Assembly: GCA_041498815.1 (NCBI GenBank)
Contig: JBGQJC010000037.1
Span: 1-24,572 of the forward strand
Source: DATDPM01 sp041498815
GTDB lineage: Bacteria; Pseudomonadota; Alphaproteobacteria; DATDPM01
DNA length: 24,572 nucleotides
Direction: 5' to 3'
Positions within the stretch are counted from its first letter, which is position 1, and each line of letters begins with the position of its first letter. The notes beneath the pieces were generated by a model. The model was not told the DNA's origin, did not search any database, and saw only the letters and a list, made by a program, of their open reading frames with translations. A program made the translations under genes and the position numbers. Positions 6,834 through 14,300 of the stretch are shown in pieces.

Positions 6834-8161
6834 TGTTTGTCGAAAGCCCGCTGATAGAAATACTGGTTACGCGCCCAGTCACTAGGGTGAGTCACTACGC
6901 GGTTCTCGTACAGCTTTTCCATAAAGACTTGTCTTTGGTCCGCCGTTTGAATGACTTGCTTAATGTTGTTCAGCGTATTTGCATCGAAGATTCTGTTCTC
7001 GTTAACGGTACCCGCCCCGAGTACTTTGTTGAGAGCGTCTTGAATCTTCTTCGGGCCGCCCGTCTTTCCCTCACGGAAAAGTGTGTCGGCAACATAGCTT
7101 GCAACCCCGGGATCATTGATATCCTCCAAAGCCTGAATTCCTCCGGCAGATTGCGCAACGTCATCCAAATGTGCCCGGTAAAATTGAACTTGCTGCTGAG
7201 GCGTCAGGTCCTTCGGCAGCGTCTTCGCGGTCACGCTTGGTATTTGGTTCTTAAGCTCCTTCAGTCGTTCTGTTGATATTCCCGCGACGGTCGAGCCATC
7301 GGGAATGACGCCGCCTTCCACGGCGAATATGTCGGGATAAGCGAGCTTTTCAACTTCATTGGCGTCGGGTAAGTCACCGAGGGCATGGTTGAAATCGGCC
7401 CAAGCCCTTTGCTGTTTTGGAGACTTGAATACATCCCGTTTGTGTACCGGTACGGGAGGGATTTGCGATACCGCTGGGGCCGCGCTCTCGCCCGTCAGCT
7501 CGTCGTCTTTTTCGGGTGTGCTCGATTGTGCGCCGTTATTTGGTCCATCCGGCAATTGCACTGCCTCGGTATTTTGCTCGTCCCCCTCATCCGCCGCGCG
7601 CTGGATGTCGGGCAAAGGCGGGGACGGATTCAAACCGCCGATCCCGACATTCAGAAGACCCCGCCCGAACTGCGACAACAGCCCGCGATGGGCCGGGACA
7701 TCTTGGTCCGGCGGCGGCGGCGAATAGGGGTTGGGCGCGCCGTTCTGTCCCAGCAACGCGGCAAGCCGGCCAATCAGGCCGAACTGGGGCGAAAGATCGC
7801 CTTCGTCCGCGGCAAAAGAGCCCAGACCTGGATCGGGCGCTGCTATCGGAAGATTGAGCAAGCCGCGAAAGCCGGGGTTTGGCTGCGGCGACCCGAGATT
7901 GAGCAGGCCGCGAAAGGCCGGAACTTGTGGAGACGGCGGCGCCATGCCGGGATAGGCAGGATAATTCGGCACCGGCGCGGTTACGGGTGCATCCAATCCG
8001 TTGGTTGGATCGGAATCCGGGCTGCCGGGGGCGGCCTGGACCGGAATGTTTCCCCTAAGCCATGCGCCGGCATGCGCTGGAAAGGGGCGGGGTGCGGCGC
8101 CGCGCCGCCGCCGCAACAGCGCATAAAACGACAGGAACGGATCGTCGAAAGAAGATGCCAT
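6830..8161 (-). CDS. Proline-rich protein with muramidase/peptidoglycan-binding-like C-terminal domain, copy B2 (full length)
   Basis: The 443 residues start at an ATG behind a GGGGTGG ribosome site. The N-terminus (MASSFDDPFLSFYALLRRRR) is not a Sec signal. Residues about 22-240 are Pro/Gly/Asp-rich and probably disordered, with repeats of an FRGLL motif: PAFRGLLNLG (81-90), PGFRGLLNLP (96-105), PAHRGLLSQFG (156-166) and GRGLLNVG (166-173). Residues about 245-443 contain FAVEGG (279-284, E282 the candidate catalytic Glu), STVAGI, PQQQVQFYRAHLDDV, ASYVADTLFREG and IQDALNKVL. This order resembles GH108 muramidases plus their peptidoglycan-binding domain. Identity to B1 in this domain is roughly 40 percent by eye. 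The C-terminal part of the gene is visibly less GC-rich than its neighbours, which hints at foreign origin. A strong promoter with an embedded palindrome lies upstream. The muramidase activity is inferred from weak motif resemblance only. Confidence 0.78.
   Translation of the reverse strand: MASSFDDPFLSFYALLRRRRGAAPRPFPAHAGAWLRGNIPVQAAPGSPDSDPTNGLDAPVTAPVPNYPAYPGMAPPSPQVPAFRGLLNLGSPQPNPGFRGLLNLPIAAPDPGLGSFAADEGDLSPQFGLIGRLAALLGQNGAPNPYSPPPPDQDVPAHRGLLSQFGRGLLNVGIGGLNPSPPLPDIQRAADEGDEQNTEAVQLPDGPNNGAQSSTPEKDDELTGESAAPAVSQIPPVPVHKRDVFKSPKQQRAWADFNHALGDLPDANEVEKLAYPDIFAVEGGVIPDGSTVAGISTERLKELKNQIPSVTAKTLPKDLTPQQQVQFYRAHLDDVAQSAGGIQALEDINDPGVASYVADTLFREGKTGGPKKIQDALNKVLGAGTVNENRIFDANTLNNIKQVIQTADQRQVFMEKLYENRVVTHPSDWARNQYFYQRAFDKH
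7603..7687 (-). repeat. Direct repeat, B-gene FRGLL linker segment, copy 2
   Basis: Partner of 5861-5945. It encodes the RGLLSQFGRGLLNVG linker of B2. Confidence 0.85.
7746..7839 (-). repeat. Direct repeat, B-gene N-terminal segment, copy 2
   Basis: Partner of 6124-6217. In B2 the coding sequence continues upstream of this segment for a further 107 or so codons that copy B1 lacks. Confidence 0.8.
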
Positions 8162-8195
8162 CGCGCCACCCCGCGCCAGCGATTGCCGCGAGCGG

Positions 8196-8224
8196 AGTAT
8201 AGGATTTATATCCTACCTTGTCAA
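8196..8224 (-). promoter_or_regulatory. Near-consensus sigma-70 promoter of B2
   Basis: On the minus strand, a perfect TTGACA (8224-8219) is followed after exactly 17 bases by TATACT (8201-8196). Transcription would start near 8189, with a leader of about 28 bases. This is one of the best promoter matches in the window, and its spacer holds a perfect inverted repeat. Confidence 0.72.
8200..8215. promoter_or_regulatory. Operator-like perfect inverted repeat in the B2 promoter
   Basis: TAGGAT-TTAT-ATCCTA has two perfect 6-base arms around a 4-base centre. It lies between the -35 and -10 elements of the B2 promoter, touching the latter. A protein bound here would block RNA polymerase, so a repressor site is the natural reading. 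No regulator gene is visible nearby. Confidence 0.45.
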
Positions 8225-8235
8225 ATCGGCGCGGG

Positions 8236-8880
8236 CTAGTGCGCGAAGATGTCCTCGGCGGCCCAGCCGGCGAGATCGAGAACCGCGCGCGCGGGCAGGA
8301 ACCGGAAACAGGCCTCGGCCAATTTGGTGCGTCCCTCGCGCTCCAGCATCTCGGCCAAGCGGTCGCGCAGCGCATGCAGATACAAGACGTCGCCGGCGGC
8401 GTATTGCAATTGCTCCTGGCTCAAGTCGGACGCGCCCCAGTCGGAGGATTGCTGGTGCTTCGAAAGATCGACGCCCAAAAGCTCCTTGCAGATGTCCTTC
8501 AATCCGTGGCGGTCGGTGTAGGTGCGCGTCAACCTCGAGGCGATCTTGGTGCAGAACACGGGCGCCGAGACCACGCCCAGATGCCGCTCGATCATGGCGA
8601 GATCGAAGCGCGCGAAATGGAAGATCTTGGTGCGGTCGGGATCGGAGAGCGCGGCGCAGAGGTTCGGCGCCTGGTAGGATTCTTGCGCGAACTGGACAAC
8701 GTGGCAAACACCGTCCCCGCCCGAAAGCTGCACCAAACACAGCCGGTCGCGGTTGGGATCGAGTCCCATGGTCTCGGTGTCCACCGCGATCGAATCGGGG
8801 AACGCAACGCCGCCGGGCAGATCGCCGCGGTGAAGCTCGATCCGTTTCAGCGAGGGAACCTTGCTGCTGCGGCCGCTCAT
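8236..8880 (-). CDS. rnd: Ribonuclease D, short form (3'-5' exonuclease domain only)
   Basis: DEDD-type 3'-5' exoribonuclease acting on tRNA and other RNA 3' ends. The 214 residues show exo I DTETMGL (D34, E36), exo II in KIFHFARFDLAM and exo III in the YAAGDVLYLHALRD stretch with its Tyr and Asp. That is the whole DEDDy catalytic set. E. coli RNase D is about 375 residues with C-terminal HRDC domains; these are absent here, as in many alphaproteobacterial relatives. The gene starts 26 bases after the 3' end of tRNA-Leu on the same strand and may be read from the tRNA promoter. Whether its main substrate is tRNA cannot be told from sequence. Confidence 0.9.
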   Translation of the reverse strand: MSGRSSKVPSLKRIELHRGDLPGGVAFPDSIAVDTETMGLDPNRDRLCLVQLSGGDGVCHVVQFAQESYQAPNLCAALSDPDRTKIFHFARFDLAMIERHLGVVSAPVFCTKIASRLTRTYTDRHGLKDICKELLGVDLSKHQQSSDWGASDLSQEQLQYAAGDVLYLHALRDRLAEMLEREGRTKLAEACFRFLPARAVLDLAGWAAEDIFAH

Positions 8881-8894
8881 CGCAGCACCCTTAG

Positions 8895-8908
8895 CAGGGC
8901 GCGCCCTG
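8895..8908. repeat. 14-base perfect palindrome at the tRNA-Leu 3' end
   Basis: CAGGGCGCGCCCTG reads the same on both strands and overlaps the last bases of the encoded CCA end. In RNA it could form a 5-base stem with a CGCG loop just after the tRNA. It lacks a T-run, so it is at best a weak terminator or a processing signal between the tRNA and rnd. Confidence 0.35.
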
Positions 8909-8993
8909 GTGCCCAGGAGAAGACTCGAACTTCCACGACCTTGCGGTCACAGGTACCTGAAACCTGCGCGTCTACCAATTCCGCCACCTGGGC
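8907..8993 (-). tRNA. tRNA-Leu, anticodon CAG
   Basis: Class II tRNA of 87 bases with encoded CCA. The acceptor stem is GCCCAGG paired with CCTGGGC, followed by discriminator A. The anticodon stem CAGGT/ACCTG encloses the loop TTCAGGT, giving anticodon CAG, which reads CUG. A long variable arm (TGACCGCAAGGTCG) is present, as expected for leucine. The T-arm loop contains GTTCGAGTC. All parts were checked by eye on the minus strand. Confidence 0.95.
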
Positions 8994-9020
8994 ATCTGTT
9001 GGGGCTTTTCCGGCATAGGC

Positions 9021-9049
9021 GAATTAACGGCGCGGCCCCCCGAAGTCAA
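9021..9049 (-). promoter_or_regulatory. Candidate promoter of tRNA-Leu (and possibly rnd)
   Basis: TTGACT (9049-9044) and TAATTC (9026-9021) are spaced by 17 bases on the minus strand, 28 bases upstream of the mature tRNA. This fits a short 5' leader removed by RNase P. The remaining 9050-9248 up to the next gene shows no coding frame or clear structure; TATAAG at 9184-9189 could be a -10 for the plus-strand gene but lacks a good -35. Confidence 0.55.
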
Positions 9050-9248
9050 CCGCGCATTACGCAAGCGGCAATGGTACACCCCATGGCGCCGCCCAGGCCA
9101 TACGGCGGAAAGCGGCGGAACACGGCGCTTTGCCGCGGCCGGCAAGGGCGCAGTTCCAACTGGCGGGAAACGCGGGCCCCCGATATAAGCTTGGCCCGGC
9201 CCCGGGCGCCCTCAAAGCGCACACGCCCGGGCCTTGATCGGCAAGGCG

Positions 9249-10253
9249 ATGTCGCTTCCCTTCGAGCTTGCGGGCAGCGCGGTCACGATTTTCGGCGGCT
9301 CCGGATTTCTGGGCCGCCATCTGGTCCAGCGGTTGGCTGCAAGCGGTTGCGTCCTCAAGGTCGCGGTGCGCCGTCCCGATCGCGCGCTGTTCCTCAAACC
9401 CTTGGGCGACGTCGGCCAGATCGTGCCGGTCGAAGCCGACGTCACCGACGAAGCTTCGGTGGCAAGCGCCGTCAAGGGCGCGTCCGCCGTCGTCAATCTC
9501 GTCGGCATTCTGTTCGAATCGAAACGGCATTCGTTCGAGGCCGTGCACCATCAGGGCGCCCGCCTGATCGCCGAGGCGGCCAAGCGCGCCGGCGCCATCC
9601 GCCTCGTCCATGTCTCGGCGCTCGGGGCCGCGAAGTCTTCGGACTCCAGGTACGCGCGCACCAAGGCGCTGGGCGAAGAGGCGGTATTGGCCGCCTTCCC
9701 CGAAGCCACGATCTTGCGCCCCAGCGTCGTGTTCGGACCCGAGGATAATTTCTTCAATCTGTTCGCTTCGATCGCACGGGCCTTGCCCGTGTTCCCCGTG
9801 CTCGGCGCTTCGCCCCAGTTCGTGCCCGGCCCGCCGCCCAAGCTAAAACTCTTGGGCAAGGGCGGACCGAAACTCCAGCCGGTCTATGTCGGCGATGTCG
9901 CGAGCGCCGTCGTTCGCGCGCTCGAATCCCCGGAGGCCCAAGGCAAGCGCTACGACCTCGGCGGCCCGCGCGTCTATTCGATGAAAGAGATCGCCGAGCT
10001 GGTACTGGCGGAGACCGGGCGCCGGCGTTTTCTGATTCCCTTGCCCTTCCCGCTGCTCGAGATCGAAGCCGCGGTTCTTGAATTCCTGGGGCTGAAATTG
10101 ATTACCCGCGATCAAGTGCGCTTGCTTCGCCGCGACAATGTGGTGGGACGAAGGGCTCTTGGCCTTGCCGATCTCGGCATCGCGCCGGCGACGGCCGAAA
10201 TCATGCTCCCCACCTATCTCGCCCGCTTCCGCCGGGCCGGGCGTGCCGCCTAG
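9249..10253 (+). CDS. Complex I NDUFA9-type NAD(P)-binding protein
   Basis: Atypical short-chain dehydrogenase related to the NDUFA9/39-kDa accessory subunit of respiratory complex I, found in many alphaproteobacteria. The 334 residues start at ATG 9249; a TTG five codons upstream is possible but less likely. The Rossmann fold shows VTIFGGSGFLGRHLVQRL (dinucleotide motif GGSGFLG, 16-22), then NLVGILFE, HVSALGA and Y135-x3-K139 in YARTK. ILRPSVVFGPEDNFFN and QPVYVGDVASAVVRAL follow. The C-terminal third (MKEIAELVLAETGRRRFLIPLPFPLL) matches the family. It converges on uppP with 23 bases between the stops. Enzymatic activity is usually absent in this family; a structural or assembly role in complex I is family knowledge, not shown here. 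Confidence 0.88.
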   Translation: MSLPFELAGSAVTIFGGSGFLGRHLVQRLAASGCVLKVAVRRPDRALFLKPLGDVGQIVPVEADVTDEASVASAVKGASAVVNLVGILFESKRHSFEAVHHQGARLIAEAAKRAGAIRLVHVSALGAAKSSDSRYARTKALGEEAVLAAFPEATILRPSVVFGPEDNFFNLFASIARALPVFPVLGASPQFVPGPPPKLKLLGKGGPKLQPVYVGDVASAVVRALESPEAQGKRYDLGGPRVYSMKEIAELVLAETGRRRFLIPLPFPLLEIEAAVLEFLGLKLITRDQVRLLRRDNVVGRRALGLADLGIAPATAEIMLPTYLARFRRAGRAA

Positions 10254-10276
10254 ACCAACCCGGTGGACCGCGCCGA

Positions 10277-11089
10277 TCAGCCGCCGGCCGGGAGCCAACC
10301 CCAATAGAGTCCGGCGAATAGAATGGCGCCGAGAACGAGCCGGTAAACCACGAAGGGCGCGAAGGTCGCGCGCCGCAGCCAGCCCACCAGCAAAGGAATG
10401 ACCGCCAGCGCGGCGATGAAAGTGACGCCCGCGCCGAGCACCAATTCGCTGCTGAGGTGCAACTCGCTGCCGTGTTTGTACGCTTCCAACATGGCCGCGC
10501 CGGTGATCGCCGCAACCGACATCAAAAGCGAGAACCGCACCGTCTCGGTGCGCTCGAATCCCATGACGCGCGCCGCCGTCATGGTGATTCCGGACCGGCT
10601 CACGCCGGGCACCAGCGACAGCGTCTGGGCGACGCCGATGACGAAGGCCTGGGCCGCCGTCATGTGTTCGACCCGGCGCAGCCTCATGCACAGGCGGTCT
10701 GCGGCATAAAGCGGCAGGGCGAAGATCACCGTGGTCCAGGCGATCACGGGCACGGTGTTGAGCCGCTCGCCCACGAATTTGTCCATCAGGAAGCCGACAA
10801 CCACGGCAGGCAAGGTCGCGACCACGATCAATCCGAACAGGCGCGCGCCGGGGCTGCGGCGCCCCGATAGGAGCTGCATCATGCCCACCGCCATCGCCCA
10901 GACGTCGCGCCAATAATAAACGACCACGGCCGCAAGCGTTCCGACGTGGACCGCGATGTCGAAGGTCAGCCCGCCCTCCGGGAGCCCCATCAGGTCGCGG
11001 GTCAAGATCAGGTGGGCGTGGGAGCTGATGGGCAGGAACTCGGACACGCCTTGGACCAGGGCCAGAGCCACGATCTGATTGAAGGTCAA
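10277..11089 (-). CDS. uppP: Undecaprenyl-diphosphatase UppP (BacA family)
   Basis: Integral membrane phosphatase that recycles undecaprenyl pyrophosphate to the monophosphate lipid carrier for peptidoglycan and glycan synthesis; overproduction gives bacitracin resistance. The chosen TTG start at 11089 gives 270 residues, the usual length, and lies a few bases after a G-rich stretch. A longer open frame reaches 11212 but its extra Arg/Gly-rich 41 residues do not resemble the family. The first active-site motif reads VSEFLPISSHAHL (residues 15-27), with H where S is common. The second is LVPGVSRSGITMTAARVMGFER. Several hydrophobic helices fill the rest (LAAVVVYYW, LIVVATLPAVVVGFLM, FIAALAVIPLLVGWL). 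It faces away from gltB across a 218-base gap. Confidence 0.93.
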   Translation of the reverse strand: MTFNQIVALALVQGVSEFLPISSHAHLILTRDLMGLPEGGLTFDIAVHVGTLAAVVVYYWRDVWAMAVGMMQLLSGRRSPGARLFGLIVVATLPAVVVGFLMDKFVGERLNTVPVIAWTTVIFALPLYAADRLCMRLRRVEHMTAAQAFVIGVAQTLSLVPGVSRSGITMTAARVMGFERTETVRFSLLMSVAAITGAAMLEAYKHGSELHLSSELVLGAGVTFIAALAVIPLLVGWLRRATFAPFVVYRLVLGAILFAGLYWGWLPAGG

Positions 11090-11203
11090 GACGCCCCCCC
11101 GTTGCCGCCCACGACCGGGGCCGCCCCCTTGCTTGAGGCCGCTTATAACATCGCCGGGCCATCTCCTGCCATCCCGGGGCCTTGCCCGGTCGGGCGTAGA
11201 AAT

Positions 11204-11259
11204 CGGTCGCACTGGACGGATATGGAAGCCATATTAGCGTTAAGAAGCTTGTGCGACCG
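11204..11259 (+). promoter_or_regulatory. Nested inverted repeats in the gltB upstream region
   Basis: CGGTCGCAC (11204-11212) is the exact reverse complement of GTGCGACCG (11251-11259). Inside the 38-base interval lies a second perfect repeat, ATATGG-AAG-CCATAT (11220-11234). In RNA this would fold as a 9-pair outer stem enclosing a 6-pair hairpin with an AAG loop; in DNA either repeat could be a dimer-binding site. A third small repeat, GCCCG-GT-CGGGC, lies at 11184-11195. The element ends about 48 bases before the gltB start. I do not recognise a known riboswitch, and no clear promoter hexamers could be placed. Confidence 0.5.
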
Positions 11260-11297
11260 GCCCGCGGGGTGTGACGGGGCGGCGGGTTTTTGTGCCT

Positions 11298-11303
11298 GGA
11301 GGA
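11298..11303 (+). promoter_or_regulatory. Strong Shine-Dalgarno that fixes the gltB start
   Basis: GGAGGA lies 4 bases before the TTG at 11308. The alternative TTG at 11290 has no such site, so this motif favours the shorter protein with a non-ATG start. Confidence 0.7.
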
Positions 11304-11307
11304 TCAA

Positions 11308-14300
11308 TTGGTTAGCGTTGGTTCGACACGCGGCTTGAGGGCCCCGGAACGGCAGGGTCTTTACGACCCGGCGCACGAGCACGATTCCTGCGGCGTCGGC
11401 TTCGTCGTCCACGTCAAAGGGACGAAGAGCCACGACATCGTCCGCATGGGCCTGCGCATCCTCGAAAATCTCCAACACCGGGGCGCGGTGGGCGCCGATG
11501 CCTTGGCCAGCGACGGGGCCGGAATCCTGTTGCAGATCCCCGACGCCTTTTTCCGGGCCGGCGGGATCGAACTGCCCGCCTTCGGGCGCTACGGCGTCGG
11601 CATGGTCTTTTTGCCGCGGGACGACGCGGCGCGCCTCGCCTGTGAGGAATTGGTCGAGCATTTCATCGCCGCCGAAGGACAGAAACTTTTGGGCTGGCGC
11701 GACGTGCCCGTGGATGACCGCGGGCTAGGCGAAACGGTGCGGGCCTGCGAGCCCCGCATCCGGCAGGTCTTCGTCGGCTGCGAGGCCCGCATCCGAGATC
11801 AAGATGACTTCGAGCGGAAGCTGTACGTGATTCGCAAGCTGATCGCCAATGCCAGCCGCGAGCGGAATCCGGACTCGGGCCATGACTTCTATATGCCCTC
11901 GATGTCGTCGCGCACGATCGTCTACAAGGGCATGCTGCTGGCCGGTCAGGTGGGCACCTATTACCTCGATCTTGCGGACCCGCAGGTGACCACCGCGCTG
12001 GCACTCGTGCATCAGCGGTTTTCGACCAACACTTTCCCGTCCTGGCGGCTTGCCCATCCTTACCGGATGATTGCGCACAATGGCGAGATCAACACGCTGC
12101 GCGGCAACCTGAATTGGATGGCGGCGCGCCGCCATTCGATGAAATCGGACCTGTTCGGCGCGGATCTCGCCAAGCTTTGGCCGCTGATCGCCGAAGGCCA
12201 GTCGGACACGGCCTGCTTCGACAACGCCCTCGAGCTTCTGGTCCAGGGCGGATATTCGCTGGCCCACGCGATGATGCTCTTGATCCCCGAGGCGTGGGCC
12301 TTGAACCCGCTGATGGATGAGAAGCGCCGCGCCTTCTACGAATATCACGCCGCCCTGATGGAGCCCTGGGACGGCCCCGCCGCCGTGGCTTTCACCGACG
12401 GACGCCAGATCGGGGCGACGCTGGACCGCAACGGGCTTCGGCCCGCCCGCTATATCGTGACCGAGGACGACCTGGTGGTCATGGCATCCGAGGCCGGCGT
12501 GCTGGACGAAATTCCCGAAAGCAGGATCGTCAAGAAATGGCGGCTCCAGCCGGGCAAGATGTTTTTGATCGACACGGTGGCGGGCCGAATCATCGACGAC
12601 GCCGAGTTGAAGGCCACGCTCGCCAACGCCAAACCCTACCGGGAATGGCTGGCGAAGACGCAGGTCGTGCTGGAGGATCTGCCGGCGCCAGCCCACAGCC
12701 ACGCCGCACCGGCCGCCGCCGATCCGCTCTTGGACCGGCAGCAGGCCTTCGGTTACACCCAAGAGGACCTCACCTTTTTCCTCGAGCCGGAGATCGTCAA
12801 CGGCGAGGAACCGGTGGGCTCGATGGGCACGGACACGCCGATTGCGGTGCTCTCGCGGCGCCCGAAGCTTCTCTATAGCTACTTCATGCAGTGCTTTGCC
12901 CAGGTGACGAATCCTCCGCTCGACGCGATCCGCGAGGAACTGGTCACCTCGCTGGTCACGCTGATCGGGCCGCGGCCGAACCTGTTTGGCCTGGGGCAAT
13001 CGGCGGGCCACTGGCGGCTCGAGGCGCGTCAGCCAATCCTGACGGCGGAGGAGCTGGACAAGGTGCGCCACATCGCCGATCTGGCCGGCCACCACTTCTG
13101 CTCCCGCACCCTCGATTTCTGCTATCCCGCCGGGCAAGACGCGGAAGGCCTGGAGCCGGCGCTGGAGCATCTGTGTGCGGAAGCCGAGCGCGCCGTGGCC
13201 GACGGCGACAACATCCTCATTCTTTCCGACCGGCGGATGGGCCGGGATTGGATTGCCATCCCCGCCCTGTTGGCCACGGCGGCGGTGCATCACCATCTGG
13301 TGCGCCGCGGCTTGCGGACCGAAGTCGGGCTGATCGTGGAGACCGGCGAGGCCCGGGAGGTGCATCACATGTGCCTTTTGGCCGGTTACGGCGCCGAGGC
13401 GATCCATCCCTACCTTGCCTTCGAGACGCTGGAGGCCATGCGCCCCAACTTGGCCAAGCCGTTGAGCGCGGAAAAGGCGCGCGCCAATTACGTCAAGGCG
13501 ATGGACAAAGGCATCCTCAAGGTCATGTCCAAGATGGGCATCTCCACCTATCAGTCCTATTGCGGCGCCCAGATCTTCGATTCCATCGGGCTTGCCAGCG
13601 CCTTCGTGAAAAAATATTTCACCGGCACCTCCGCCGTCATCGAGGGCGTCGGATTGGACGCGATCGCCCGGGAAACCGTGGAACGCCATCGCCTCGCCTT
13701 CGGCGACGCCCCGGCCCTGCGCGACGCTTTGGATCCCGGCGGCGACTTCCAGTACCGGCTGCGCGGCGAAGAACATGCCTGGTCGCCCGACACCATCGCC
13801 AAGCTCCAGCACGCCGCCCGCGGCAACGACCGCGACACCTACCGTCAATACGCCAAGCTGTTGAACGACCAGAGCGAGCGGCTGCTGACTTTACGCGGTC
13901 TCCTGGAGCTGATCGTGGCGGAAACTCCGGTGCCCCTGGACGAGGTCGAACCCGCCAAGGAAATCGTGAAACGGTTCGCCACCGGCGCCATGTCGTACGG
14001 GTCCATCTCGCGCGAGGCCCACACCACGCTCGCCATCGCCATGAACCGCATCGGCGGCAAGTCGAATACGGGGGAAGGCGGCGAAGAGCCCGACCGGTTC
14101 AAGCCGCTGCCGAACGGCGATTCCATGCGCTCCGCCATCAAGCAGGTCGCGTCTGGGCGCTTCGGCGTCACCGCCGAATATCTGGTGAACGGCGACATTT
14201 TGCAGATCAAGATCGCGCAAGGGGCCAAGCCCGGCGAAGGCGGCCAGCTCCCCGGCCATAAGGTCGCGGGTCCGATCGCCAAGGTGCGCCATTCGACGCC

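Noticed and set aside
8907..8993. tRNA-Leu as the integration site of the 4500-8225 block
   Set aside because: No copy of the tRNA 3' end was seen at the far border and no integrase gene is present; rnd also separates the tRNA from the block.
11090..11307. Sigma-54 promoter upstream of gltB
   Set aside because: No TGGC-N8-TTGC-type element with correct spacing could be found, although nitrogen genes are a reasonable place to look.
11725..13848. Minus-strand open frame of 707 codons inside gltB
   Set aside because: Antisense shadow of the amidotransferase and central domains of gltB; the protein composition is biased and carries no domain.
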